From positions 124,001-188,000 of the forward strand of contig SACZ01000004.1 in NCBI GenBank assembly GCA_023369685.1: a stretch of 64,000 bases of DNA, read 5' to 3'. Source of the DNA: Prolixibacteraceae bacterium JC049. GTDB taxonomy: Bacteria > Bacteroidota > Bacteroidia > Bacteroidales > Prolixibacteraceae. The notes beneath the pieces were generated by a model. It searched no databases. It was not told the origin of the DNA and was given only the letters and a program-made list of their open reading frames with translations. Position numbers and translations under genes: made by a program. Of the stretch, positions 51,035 to 60,137 are shown piece by piece; position 1 is the stretch's first letter; every line of letters starts with the position of its first letter.

Positions 51035-51898
51035 ATGGTTGAAATTACTGTTTTAAGTGGAAAAGGCGGTACCGGAAAAACCAGTATCACTGCAGCATTG
51101 GCCGCAGTTGCAGAAAATGCTGTTCTCTGCGACAATGATGTAGATGCTGCCGACTTACACCTGATTCTGACACCTAAAATCATACATTCCGATCAATTTG
51201 CTGCAGGTTGGCAAGCTTCAATTAACTATGAAGAATGCATTCAATGCGGAAGATGCCAGGAATTGTGCCGTTTTGGTGCTGTTCACCAAACCAATAATGG
51301 CTATGAAATTAACCCTTTTCAGTGCGAAGGGTGTCGTTTGTGCGAACGAGAGTGTCCTGTTCAGGCTATTACTTCAAAACAAAGCACCAATAATAGTTGG
51401 TATATTTCAAATACTCGATTTGGAAAAATGGTACATGCCAAGATGGGGCCAGGAGAAGAAAATTCGGGAAAACTAGTATCTCTTGTCCGATCGGAGAGTA
51501 AGAAAATAGCACAAAAAGAAAAACTGAATTACATCATCAACGACGGACCTCCGGGAATTGGTTGTACAGCTATCTCTTCGTTAACAGGAACTGATAAAGT
51601 GCTTATAGTAATAGAACCTACCATTTCGGGGTGGCACGATGCTAAGCGCTTAATCCAACTCATTAGAAAATTCGGTGTAAGATGTTATGCTGTAATCAAC
51701 AAGTCAGATTTGAATTTGGAGTTTACAGAACAGGTAACTAATAATTTGAAAGAAGAGCAAGTTCCCTTGCTAGGTGAAATCACATTTGATGAAAGATTTG
51801 TGGAAGCTGCAATTAGAAATGAGACAATTATAGAATATGCTCCTAATTCTGAAAATGCACAAAAGATAAAAGAGATATGGACGCAATTAAATAATTAA
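51035..51898 (+). CDS. Mrp/MinD-type P-loop ATPase with inserted ferredoxin domain (second)
   Basis: 287 residues: SGKGGTGKTS (8-17), two cluster motifs CIQCGRCQELC and CEGCRLCERECP (about 65-110), then NDGPPGIGCTAISS and VIEPTISGWHD. Paralogue of the preceding protein; they probably form a heterodimer, as in the ORP complex of sulfate reducers. Start is one base after the neighbour's stop. Confidence 0.93.
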   Translation: MVEITVLSGKGGTGKTSITAALAAVAENAVLCDNDVDAADLHLILTPKIIHSDQFAAGWQASINYEECIQCGRCQELCRFGAVHQTNNGYEINPFQCEGCRLCERECPVQAITSKQSTNNSWYISNTRFGKMVHAKMGPGEENSGKLVSLVRSESKKIAQKEKLNYIINDGPPGIGCTAISSLTGTDKVLIVIEPTISGWHDAKRLIQLIRKFGVRCYAVINKSDLNLEFTEQVTNNLKEEQVPLLGEITFDERFVEAAIRNETIIEYAPNSENAQKIKEIWTQLNN

Positions 51899-51902
51899 TG
51901 CC

Positions 51903-52334
51903 ATGAATAAATCAATTATCAATTTGCTAATAGACATTATATTACTGGTTTTACTGTGTTTGATTACCAGTATTGGTTTGCTTATTCATTATGTGCTACT
52001 TCCCGGCTATAAAGTAAATTTAGCTTATGAAAGACATGTTGATTTACAATTCTTAGGATTGGATCGCCATCAGTGGGGTGATATCCACCTGTATGTAAGT
52101 TTACTGTTTATTCTGCTGATAATTATTCATGTTGTTTTACACTGGAAACAAATTGTTTGCGGAATAAATCGAATGCTCAAAATCCAATCCGCAAAGACAA
52201 TAGTTATTGCTTTTCTGCTAGCATTTATGCTAATCACCATTTTAGGTGTATTCTTCATACAACCGGAAAAAATCGAACGGAGCAGAAAAATGAAGCACCG
52301 ATTTGAAAACACTAATACACAAAATAGATTCTAA
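51903..52334 (+). CDS. DUF4405 small membrane protein
   Basis: 143 residues with three hydrophobic segments (about 8-32, 62-82 and 100-120) and a charged tail. GDIHLYVSLLFILLIIIHVVLHW holds His pairs spaced as possible heme or metal ligands, as in DUF4405/cytochrome b561-like proteins. Last gene of the NifX/Mrp operon, ended by a strong terminator. It could connect the soluble redox proteins to the membrane; inferred only. Confidence 0.8.
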   Translation: MNKSIINLLIDIILLVLLCLITSIGLLIHYVLLPGYKVNLAYERHVDLQFLGLDRHQWGDIHLYVSLLFILLIIIHVVLHWKQIVCGINRMLKIQSAKTIVIAFLLAFMLITILGVFFIQPEKIERSRKMKHRFENTNTQNRF

Positions 52335-52382
52335 TAGCTCCTGATTTACATCTATAATAGGTGATATATATATTTAATTCAG

Positions 52383-52416
52383 AGCACGGTTATTTTCTAA
52401 TAATCGTGCTTTTTTA
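52383..52416 (+). terminator. Rho-independent terminator of the NifX/Mrp operon
   Basis: AGCACGGTTATT pairs with AATAATCGTGCT (one G-U pair) around TTCT, followed by six T. The remaining gap to 52525 shows nothing else clear. Confidence 0.9.
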
Positions 52417-52525
52417 TTAGTCCTCTCGCTTCTCAGAATATTTAGCTGATCTAGTGTGAACAATGTAATGATTTCTAACTTATTATAATATGTAGATATT
52501 AGTAGTTAACAGAACAATAATTGCC

Positions 52526-55303
52526 ATGAACAAAAATTTTCTAATATCAAACCTGCCTATTGGCATTCTATGCCTTGATCAGCATAAAAAGGTTAAAAGC
52601 GCTAATAAAATTGTTCTGGACTTATTCGGTTATACTGAACAGGAAATGTTATCTATGAGTTGGGAAGAATTACGTCCTAATATCTCTTACCTTGAGCCAT
52701 CAAACAATAATGATTGTATTATTACCAATGCGCTAAACAATCAAAAGAAAATAGAAGATTTACCTATTTTAATCAATTCTCAATCAGGTAAAGAATATCA
52801 CTGGGAATTAATTAACATCATTCCAGAAAAAGATCAATCAGGCAATACAGAAACTACTTACTTCTATTTTCAAAATGAATCCTCAAAAAAAGCGGAAAAG
52901 AGTCGATTAATCGACCTTATTAGTGATTATCGTATTGGTGTTTGGGAGTGGCACACTGATACTGGAAAAGTAACAACTAATAAGCAATGGTTACATACTT
53001 TAGGTTATTCTGATTTCAATGAAATACCAAGTGATTTTAATGAGTGGAGCAAATTGATTCATCCTGAAGATCTAAAACGAAGCATGGATAAGCTGAATCA
53101 ACTAATTGCTCAAAACAAACAACAGTTTGAATTTGAATTGCGCATGAGGCATAATTCAGGCGAATGGATTTGGTTACTTATTCTGGGAAAAATCACTCTT
53201 CACAATGAAAAAAGCAATGGAGTAGTGATAGAAGGTATTCATCATGATATTACAAAGTATAAAAAGGCTGAATTTGAGATTAGTTATAAACTAGAAATTG
53301 AAAAACTTTTTTCTGATATTTCATCCAAGTTTATTCAGGCTGAAGATATTAATAAATCAATCAATGAGGCATTCAAGTGTTTGGCACTGGTTAATAATGC
53401 CTCCAGAGTATATCTTTTTCAAATTGATGAAAAGAAACAGTTAATGAGTAATACCCATGAATGGTGTCAAGAGGGAGTTAGTGCTGAAATCGATAATTTA
53501 CAAGACATACCTTTAAGTGTTTTCCCGTGGTGGATGAAGCAACTTTATAAAAAAGAAGTGATCAATATTCAGGATGTTGCCAGTTTGCCATCTGAAGCAA
53601 ATGTTGAGAAAGAAATGCTGGAAAGTCAGGATATTAAATCACTATTGGTATTGCCTCTTTTTATAAAAAATGAATTAAAAGGATTTGTAGGTTTCGATAA
53701 TGTTGTTTCATCTTCAACCTGGTCATTGAATGATGAAAAATTACTGAAAATATTAGGTAATATCTTATCAAATGCCCTAGAACGAAGACTTGGTGAAGCA
53801 AGACTACAGTTACTCACAAAAGCAATAGAAAATAGTCCCGTAAATGTAATTGTAACCAATAAAAAAGGTGAAATACAATATGTAAACAAAGCGTTTGAAA
53901 GAGTTACAGGATATAGTTTTGAAGAAGCAGAAGGAAAAACCCCTGTAATTCTAAATTCAGGGAAACATGATAAAGAATTCTATGCTAATTTATGGAGTAC
54001 AATTTTATCAGGAAAAACCTGGCAAGGAGAAATAATAAATAAAACAAAGTCTGGAAAGTATTTCTGGGCTATGGAGCTAATTACTCCGATATTTTACAAC
54101 AATGAAATCACTCATTTTGTGTCAGTAACTCAAGATATATCAGATTACAAGAAATTATTCAATGATTTGATTACTGCCAAGGAGAAAGCCGAAGAGAGTG
54201 ATCAAACAAAATCAGCTTTCTTAGCGACAATGAACCACGAATTAAGAACTCCTCTAAATCATATTATTGGTTTTAGTGAGTTAATTCCAGATATGACAGA
54301 TGATGTATCTGTTAAGTCATTTGCACAATTGATTCATAAAAGTGGTGCTAAATTATTGCATTTAATCGAAGATATATTCGATATTTCTATGATTGAACAA
54401 GGTGAAATTGCTGTCAGATCAACCATGTTCGATATCAATGAAGTATATATCGAATTGCAGAAAGAACTTCACGATTTAATTTTAGTATCCAATAAAACAG
54501 AGGATATTGAGTTGAAGTTCGAGTTGATTAATCATACCAATAATGGACAAATAAAAGCGGATAAATCTAAAATATTGCAGATTGTATCCAACTTGCTTAA
54601 AAACGCAGTAAAATATACTCACTACGGAAAAATAAGTTTAACAATCTCATTAAATGAGGGCTACCTGTTAATCAAGGTAAATGATACAGGAATTGGAATT
54701 CCTAAAGAAAAGCAAGAAGTTATATTCAATCTGTTTAGACAAGCAGAAGAAACCAACACACGAGAATTTGATGGAATAGGTATAGGATTAGCAATTGCGC
54801 AAAAATTAGCTTTGGTAATGAATGGGCGCATTGAGGTTAGTTCAGAAGAAGGTATTGGTTCTGAATTTATTTTCGAAGTACCAGTTGAACTAAACTTAAG
54901 TACCGAGGATATAGCTCAATTGCAACATGAAGTACCTGATCTGCAAGACAAGCAAATATTGATAGTAGAAGATGATTTAATTAGTATCGATGTTTTAGCA
55001 AAAATGTTAAATACTACAAACTGTAATGTCATCCAATCTACCAATGGAAAAGATGCCATAGAAAAGGTGCAGAATAACTCAGACATCGATATAGTATTAC
55101 TGGACTTGATGATGCCTGTTTTAGATGGATTTAATACTGCTCAGAAAATAAAGGCAATAAATCCTGATATCCCCATTATTGCTATAACTGCATATACATT
55201 TAAAACAGATATTAAAAAGGCGACAGAATCTGGTTGTTCTGATGTTATTTACAAGCCTATTTCTCGTGATATTCTGTATCATAAAATTAAAAAATACATA
55301 TAA
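52526..55303 (+). CDS. Hybrid sensor histidine kinase (PAS-PAS-GAF-PAS-HisKA-HATPase-REC)
   Basis: 925 residues, no signal peptide or membrane segment, so cytoplasmic sensing. PAS at about 5-110, PAS_3 at about 125-245 (HPEDLKRSM), GAF at about 260-430, PAS at about 435-550, HisKA with His571 in NHELRTP, HATPase (about 680-795) with DTGIGIPKEKQE and GIGIGLAI, and a receiver domain with phospho-acceptor Asp860 (LLDLMMPV). The signal is unknown; no response regulator with DNA-binding domain is adjacent, so phosphotransfer is likely to go elsewhere. It stands alone between terminators. Confidence 0.94.
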   Translation: MNKNFLISNLPIGILCLDQHKKVKSANKIVLDLFGYTEQEMLSMSWEELRPNISYLEPSNNNDCIITNALNNQKKIEDLPILINSQSGKEYHWELINIIPEKDQSGNTETTYFYFQNESSKKAEKSRLIDLISDYRIGVWEWHTDTGKVTTNKQWLHTLGYSDFNEIPSDFNEWSKLIHPEDLKRSMDKLNQLIAQNKQQFEFELRMRHNSGEWIWLLILGKITLHNEKSNGVVIEGIHHDITKYKKAEFEISYKLEIEKLFSDISSKFIQAEDINKSINEAFKCLALVNNASRVYLFQIDEKKQLMSNTHEWCQEGVSAEIDNLQDIPLSVFPWWMKQLYKKEVINIQDVASLPSEANVEKEMLESQDIKSLLVLPLFIKNELKGFVGFDNVVSSSTWSLNDEKLLKILGNILSNALERRLGEARLQLLTKAIENSPVNVIVTNKKGEIQYVNKAFERVTGYSFEEAEGKTPVILNSGKHDKEFYANLWSTILSGKTWQGEIINKTKSGKYFWAMELITPIFYNNEITHFVSVTQDISDYKKLFNDLITAKEKAEESDQTKSAFLATMNHELRTPLNHIIGFSELIPDMTDDVSVKSFAQLIHKSGAKLLHLIEDIFDISMIEQGEIAVRSTMFDINEVYIELQKELHDLILVSNKTEDIELKFELINHTNNGQIKADKSKILQIVSNLLKNAVKYTHYGKISLTISLNEGYLLIKVNDTGIGIPKEKQEVIFNLFRQAEETNTREFDGIGIGLAIAQKLALVMNGRIEVSSEEGIGSEFIFEVPVELNLSTEDIAQLQHEVPDLQDKQILIVEDDLISIDVLAKMLNTTNCNVIQSTNGKDAIEKVQNNSDIDIVLLDLMMPVLDGFNTAQKIKAINPDIPIIAITAYTFKTDIKKATESGCSDVIYKPISRDILYHKIKKYI

Positions 55304-55408
55304 CAACTATTTTCTCAACAAATTTTTAGTTTGTTTACTAGCTGCATAGCCTATATTTCGGCTAGTTTAACTATATTTAGCCATCAAAATTTCAATAAAA
55401 GAAAGTAT

Positions 55409-56818
55409 ATGTCATTTCGTTTTTTTCTGCTAAAACTGACCGGAAAAGTTCCTGCAACTGAAAAGTTGGAACAACAACAGAAAGAATTAATTAAAGATTT
55501 TCAACTTTACACTGAAGCTGAAAAATCAGATGATTTAATTCGTTATAAAGAGCTGAATGAAATTATTAATTCTGATAAATTCAAATCGGAAAAAAGACGA
55601 ATTGAACGCCTGAAGTACAAAAATTCGGAGGAATTTAAGCAGGAGAAAGAGTACAAGCGATTATTGAAAAATAAAAAACTTCAAATCTATTTACAGGTTG
55701 AAGCTGGTAATGATTATAAGCGATTTCACCATGTAGAAACCAGTGATGAACTAGCTCGTTTCAATGCTCTTTCTCGTTTTATACAAAGCGATGAATATAA
55801 GAAAGCTAAGAAACTTAAATCAGAAGAGTTTAAGGAAACGGAAGCATTTAAAAATCACGAAGAGTGGAGTACATTATCAAAGAAATCAGATATTACTTTC
55901 TATCAGAATTTTGTAAAATCGAAGGAATTTAAAATCCACGAAGAGGTGTCGAAAACCTCTTTACCTGAGCAATGGGAAAAGATAAATATTCAAATTAATT
56001 CTGAAGAATTTAAAGCAGCTAAAAGCTTCTTATTGAATAAAAAACGATTTGAAGAGACCGAGTTGCACAAGCAACTAACTGAATTCAACGCATTAAAAAA
56101 TAATGAGCTCATTCAAGTTTTTCTTAAATATGAGAAGGGTAACTTGTTTGATGAACTGAAATCTTATCAGGTTAAATTCGAAGATCAATTTAGTCAATTG
56201 GATAGTTCTAAATGGAATACAATTCATTTAAATACACAGTCAACATTTGCCGACTCTTATAGTCAGCCTAATGACTTACAGGCTTATACTGCGCAGAACA
56301 CTAAGTTTTCTGATGGATTAGTATTGTCTGTTAAGAAAGAGACTGCAGAAGGTTTTCAATGGAATCCACAAATGGGATTTGTAAAGAATCAGTTTAACTA
56401 CTCGTCGGGGCAAATAAATAGTGCTTCACATTTTGAGTTTACTGATGGAATTATTGAGGCCAAGGTTAATATTAATGCTGCATCTGGATTATCGCAGGCT
56501 ATTTACCTTTCGTCATTGACAGGAACACCTCATATTGAATTAATTGGAGCAGATAAAGGATTACGTGCTTTAACTCATGATTCAAAAGAGATGAAACGAG
56601 TTGCATTTCCTCAATGGTTCAATGGACAATGGGCTATTTATCGTTTAGAAAAAAACGGAAATGAGCTAGTATGGAAAGTAAATGGGGTAGAAGTACATCG
56701 CGAAAATATTACCTTAAACGAACCTTTATTTATCAATATCGCTGCTTCGGTTCAGAAAGAGTTAAATGCATCTCAACATCAATTAAAAGTACAATGGCTT
56801 AGGGTGCTGGAAAAGTAG
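55409..56818 (+). CDS. Repeat protein with C-terminal GH16-like (concanavalin-type) domain
   Basis: 469 residues from ATG 55409 (an upstream TTG at 55331 would add 26 residues). The N-terminal 250 residues are charged and helical, built from about 70-residue repeats whose end is S-(D/E/K)-E-F-K: SDKFK 55-59, SEEFK 73-77, SDEYK 127-131, SEEFK 138-142, SKEFK 171-175, SEEFK 198-202. The C-terminal part (about 255-469) looks like a GH16/LamG jelly roll (KFEDQFSQLDSSKWN, FTDGIIEAKVNI), but the ExDxxE catalytic motif is replaced by HIELIGAD, so it is probably a binding domain. No signal peptide is seen. Function unknown. Confidence 0.72.
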   Translation: MSFRFFLLKLTGKVPATEKLEQQQKELIKDFQLYTEAEKSDDLIRYKELNEIINSDKFKSEKRRIERLKYKNSEEFKQEKEYKRLLKNKKLQIYLQVEAGNDYKRFHHVETSDELARFNALSRFIQSDEYKKAKKLKSEEFKETEAFKNHEEWSTLSKKSDITFYQNFVKSKEFKIHEEVSKTSLPEQWEKINIQINSEEFKAAKSFLLNKKRFEETELHKQLTEFNALKNNELIQVFLKYEKGNLFDELKSYQVKFEDQFSQLDSSKWNTIHLNTQSTFADSYSQPNDLQAYTAQNTKFSDGLVLSVKKETAEGFQWNPQMGFVKNQFNYSSGQINSASHFEFTDGIIEAKVNINAASGLSQAIYLSSLTGTPHIELIGADKGLRALTHDSKEMKRVAFPQWFNGQWAIYRLEKNGNELVWKVNGVEVHRENITLNEPLFINIAASVQKELNASQHQLKVQWLRVLEK

Positions 56819-56881
56819 TCTTTTTTTGTAACCAACCTGATTAATAATCAGTAAAATAAAGTAGAACTTAAATATGAAGTT

Positions 56882-57073
56882 ATGCTTTATAATGAAGAAT
56901 TAGGTGGTGCATTTGAAGAGTATGACGATGCAATGAATCACTTAAGAAGTGATGAAAACCAAGAATTTTACAATGAAGAATTTCAAGAGTTTGAAGATCT
57001 GATTATAGATGAAAGTCGGCCATATACCCAAGAAGAGCTGGATAATATAGCCGACGTTTCTGATGATATCTAA
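56882..57073 (+). CDS. Small acidic protein of unknown function
   Basis: 63 residues, very acidic (runs such as FEEYDD and EEFQEFEDLIIDE) and no hydrophobic segment. It starts with ATG 63 bases after the repeat protein gene. The stop codon abuts the stop codon of the converging dehydrogenase gene with no base between. Acidic mimicry of DNA or a chaperone-like role are possible; I cannot support either. Confidence 0.55.
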   Translation: MLYNEELGGAFEEYDDAMNHLRSDENQEFYNEEFQEFEDLIIDESRPYTQEELDNIADVSDDI

Positions 57074-59998
57074 TTATTTTAGAGCTTCAAACAATACTTC
57101 AGCAGTGTGTAATGCTTTTCTGTCTGTCCCATCTTTAATTTGATGACGACACGATGTTCCTGCAGCAGAAATTAAAACCGATTCAGGAGTGTTTCTAACT
57201 TCTGGCAATAAAACTAACTCGCCAATTTTCTGAGATAACTCGTAATGTTCTTTTTCGTAACCAAAAGCTCCGGCCATACCACAACAACCCGATGGTATTT
57301 CTATTGCTTCGTAGTTTACAGGAAAAGATAAAACACGCTGTGTACAACTTGTTTCTGCCAATGCTTTTTGATAACAGTGCCCATGAAATTTTATCTCTTT
57401 TTTCTCTTCTGTAAATTGCTCCTTCACAATATTCCCAGCTTTCATCTCTCTGTCCAGAAATTCATCCAGAAGCAATGAGTTGGCAGCAAGTTGCTGTGCT
57501 CTCTTTTTTTGCTCTTCTCCCACCAAGTCAGGATATTCGTCTCGGAACGTTAATAAGGCAGATGGTTCTATTCCAATTAATGGCGACTCTTCGGTAATTA
57601 TCTCAGCCAACAATGAGATATTCTTCTGAGCAATTTCTTGTGCCTTTTTCAGCAATCCCTTCGATAAAAATGTTCTTCCGCTTTCAATATGCTCTGGAAT
57701 TACCACATCGTATCCCAGCTTATTCAATAGCAAAATGGTTTTAATACCAATTTCACTTTCATTGAAGTTGGTAAATTCATCGGCAAAAAGGTATACTCTT
57801 CGGTTCTTTCCATTAATAGTAGAATGCTTTCTGGCCCATTTCTTCAGCGTAATCTTACTTAATTTAGGTAACGATCTTTTAGAAGCAAAACCTAAAATAG
57901 CTCTGATTAAGTGAGAAATTCCGGGAGTTGTCATTTTCACATTATAGAAAAATTGAAATGGCATTAACCACTTATTGAAAAGGGGAGTGTATGCTATTAT
58001 TTTAGAACGTAAAGGAATTCCATTGCTATTGTAATAAAACTGAAGAAATTCCGCTTTTAACTTAGTCATATCCACATTCGACGGGCATTCTGACTTACAA
58101 GCCTTACACGACAAACACAAATCCAATACGTCATATATTTCCTTGTGATTCAATGGATTTTCTTTCTCCGAACGATTCAAAAACTCACGAAGGATATTGG
58201 CACGGGCACGTGTGGTATTTCGTTCATCTCTACTGCCCATATAGCTAGGACACATGGTACCTCCAATTATTTCCGACTTTCTACAGTCGCCCGATCCATT
58301 GCATTTTTCAGCAGCACGTGTCATTCCCATCGTGCTCGACCAATCGAAAATGGTATCCAGTTCGCGAGTAGGTTTTCCAGCTTCGAAACGCAAACTGGAA
58401 TTCATGGATGGCGTATTAACTATTTTGTCCGGATTCAGAATATTATTGGGGTCGAAAATCTGCTTAACCTGTTTGATCAGTTCATAATTCTTATCACCAA
58501 TCATTAATGGAATAAATTCTCCTCGAAGTCGGCCATCTCCATGTTCTCCACTTAACGAACCTCTGTATTTTTTCACCAGAACAGCAGTGTCGTGAGCAAT
58601 ATTTCGAAATGCTTCAACATCTTCTTCTAGCTTTAAATTCAGTACTGGGCGAAGGTGCAATTCTCCGGTTCCAATATGTGCATAATAGACACAATCTTTC
58701 CCATACTTTTTAAGCATTGCATTGAAGTCATCCATGTAATCGGGCAAGTCAGTTGGGCGAACTGCAGTATCTTCAATCACAGGAGCAGGCTTCGCATCTC
58801 CAGGCATATTGGCAAGTACTCCAAGTCCTGCTTTTCTAAGTGCCCAAATACGATTTATATTCTGCCCAAATACAATAGGAAAAGCGTATCCCATTTTAGC
58901 ATCGCGGAAGTCTTGCTCCATTTTATGGGCAATCTCTTTGATCTCTTTTTCGGTTTTTCTGGCAAATTCAATCAATAACAAAGCAGCAGGATCACCCTCC
59001 ACAAAAAATCGATTCTTGCGCTGAGTAATATTATCCTTCGTCAGATCCATAATGGTTTTATCCATCATTTCAACTGCTCCAGGATTATATTTAAGTGCAA
59101 TTAAATTCCCTCTGAATGCTTCTTCTAATGAATTAAAATGAGCGCATACAACAGCTTTTCGTTTTGGAGGAGTGGGAACTAAATTCAGTTTAATTTCGGT
59201 TATAAACATTAAAGTTCCTTCCGATCCGGCAATCAATTGGCAAAAATTAAACGGCTTGCCAGATGCTGTAAATGGTTCTGACTCTAGCAGCAGATCAATT
59301 GCATAACCTGTATTTCTTCTATTGATCTCTGAATGAGGAAATTCTTTTCTAATCTCTGCTCCATTGTCAGGATTAGTAAGCATCTCTTTTATTGAACGAT
59401 AGATTTTACCTTCTTCATTTTCCAATTGGCATTTTTCGGCAAATTCACTATTGGTAAGCGGTTTAAAATGAACAAAATCACCATTACTCAAGTAACCCTT
59501 AATCTCTAAAGTGTGGTCTCTGGTACTTCCATAGATCAATGAGTGAGCTCCACATGAATTATTTCCAACCATTCCGCCCATCATACAGCGGTTTGATGTA
59601 GATGTCTCTGGTCCAAAAAACAGATCATAATTGGCTAAGTACTTATTCAACTCATCTAAAACAACTCCAGGCTGAACGCGTATCCAACTTTCGTCTGGGT
59701 TCACCTCTAAAATTGAAGTAAGGTGTTTGGAAACATCAACGACTAAACCATTTCCAACTACCTGGCCCGCTAAAGATGTACCTGCTGTACGTGGAATCAA
59801 TGGAATTTTAAACTCATTAGCCAGAAATATCAATTGCTGAAGGTCATTAATATGTTTAGGACGAACAACACCCATTGGATGTTCCCGGTACGCCGATGCA
59901 TCTGTCGCATATAGAATACGGTGTGTATTATCGGTATAGATTTCTCCCGTAAAATTCTTTCTTAGCTGATGCCAAAATTGTTTATTATCCTTCTCCAT
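57074..59998 (-). CDS. Fused FAD-linked oxidase and Fe-S (GlcD/GlcF-like) dehydrogenase, YdiJ type
   Basis: 974 residues from ATG 59998; a longer frame to 60118 would add a poorly conserved 40-residue leader. FAD_binding_4 (about 45-240; PRTAGTSLAGQ, GPETSTSNRCMMGG), FAD-oxidase C (about 290-540; SGEHGDGRLRGEF), a 4Fe-4S region (CNGSGDCRK, then CLSCKACKSECP) and a CCG domain with GCCGMAGAFGYEKEHYE near the C-terminus. The layout and length match YdiJ, a D-2-hydroxyacid (D-2-hydroxyglutarate/lactate) dehydrogenase passing electrons to the quinone pool. Substrate is unproven here. Confidence 0.93.
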   Translation of the reverse strand: MEKDNKQFWHQLRKNFTGEIYTDNTHRILYATDASAYREHPMGVVRPKHINDLQQLIFLANEFKIPLIPRTAGTSLAGQVVGNGLVVDVSKHLTSILEVNPDESWIRVQPGVVLDELNKYLANYDLFFGPETSTSNRCMMGGMVGNNSCGAHSLIYGSTRDHTLEIKGYLSNGDFVHFKPLTNSEFAEKCQLENEEGKIYRSIKEMLTNPDNGAEIRKEFPHSEINRRNTGYAIDLLLESEPFTASGKPFNFCQLIAGSEGTLMFITEIKLNLVPTPPKRKAVVCAHFNSLEEAFRGNLIALKYNPGAVEMMDKTIMDLTKDNITQRKNRFFVEGDPAALLLIEFARKTEKEIKEIAHKMEQDFRDAKMGYAFPIVFGQNINRIWALRKAGLGVLANMPGDAKPAPVIEDTAVRPTDLPDYMDDFNAMLKKYGKDCVYYAHIGTGELHLRPVLNLKLEEDVEAFRNIAHDTAVLVKKYRGSLSGEHGDGRLRGEFIPLMIGDKNYELIKQVKQIFDPNNILNPDKIVNTPSMNSSLRFEAGKPTRELDTIFDWSSTMGMTRAAEKCNGSGDCRKSEIIGGTMCPSYMGSRDERNTTRARANILREFLNRSEKENPLNHKEIYDVLDLCLSCKACKSECPSNVDMTKLKAEFLQFYYNSNGIPLRSKIIAYTPLFNKWLMPFQFFYNVKMTTPGISHLIRAILGFASKRSLPKLSKITLKKWARKHSTINGKNRRVYLFADEFTNFNESEIGIKTILLLNKLGYDVVIPEHIESGRTFLSKGLLKKAQEIAQKNISLLAEIITEESPLIGIEPSALLTFRDEYPDLVGEEQKKRAQQLAANSLLLDEFLDREMKAGNIVKEQFTEEKKEIKFHGHCYQKALAETSCTQRVLSFPVNYEAIEIPSGCCGMAGAFGYEKEHYELSQKIGELVLLPEVRNTPESVLISAAGTSCRHQIKDGTDRKALHTAEVLFEALK

Positions 59999-60137
59999 TG
60001 ATCTATTTTTTGTAAAAAATATGCTTATCAGTAAAAATAACGAATAGTTATCAACAAAAGTAGTGATAGCCCGCCTAGGTTCATTATTTTTGAGGTTAAA
60101 CGTGTGAATCAAAATCAAAAATCAACCATAAGTACTG

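Noticed and set aside
48414-51898. Evidence for nitrogen fixation from NifX-like proteins
   Set aside because: No nitrogenase structural genes or nifB/E/N are present; NifX-fold proteins with Mrp ATPases occur widely in anaerobes that do not fix nitrogen.
55409-56818. Active GH16 glycoside hydrolase
   Set aside because: The ExDxxE motif is not present at the expected position and there is no signal peptide.
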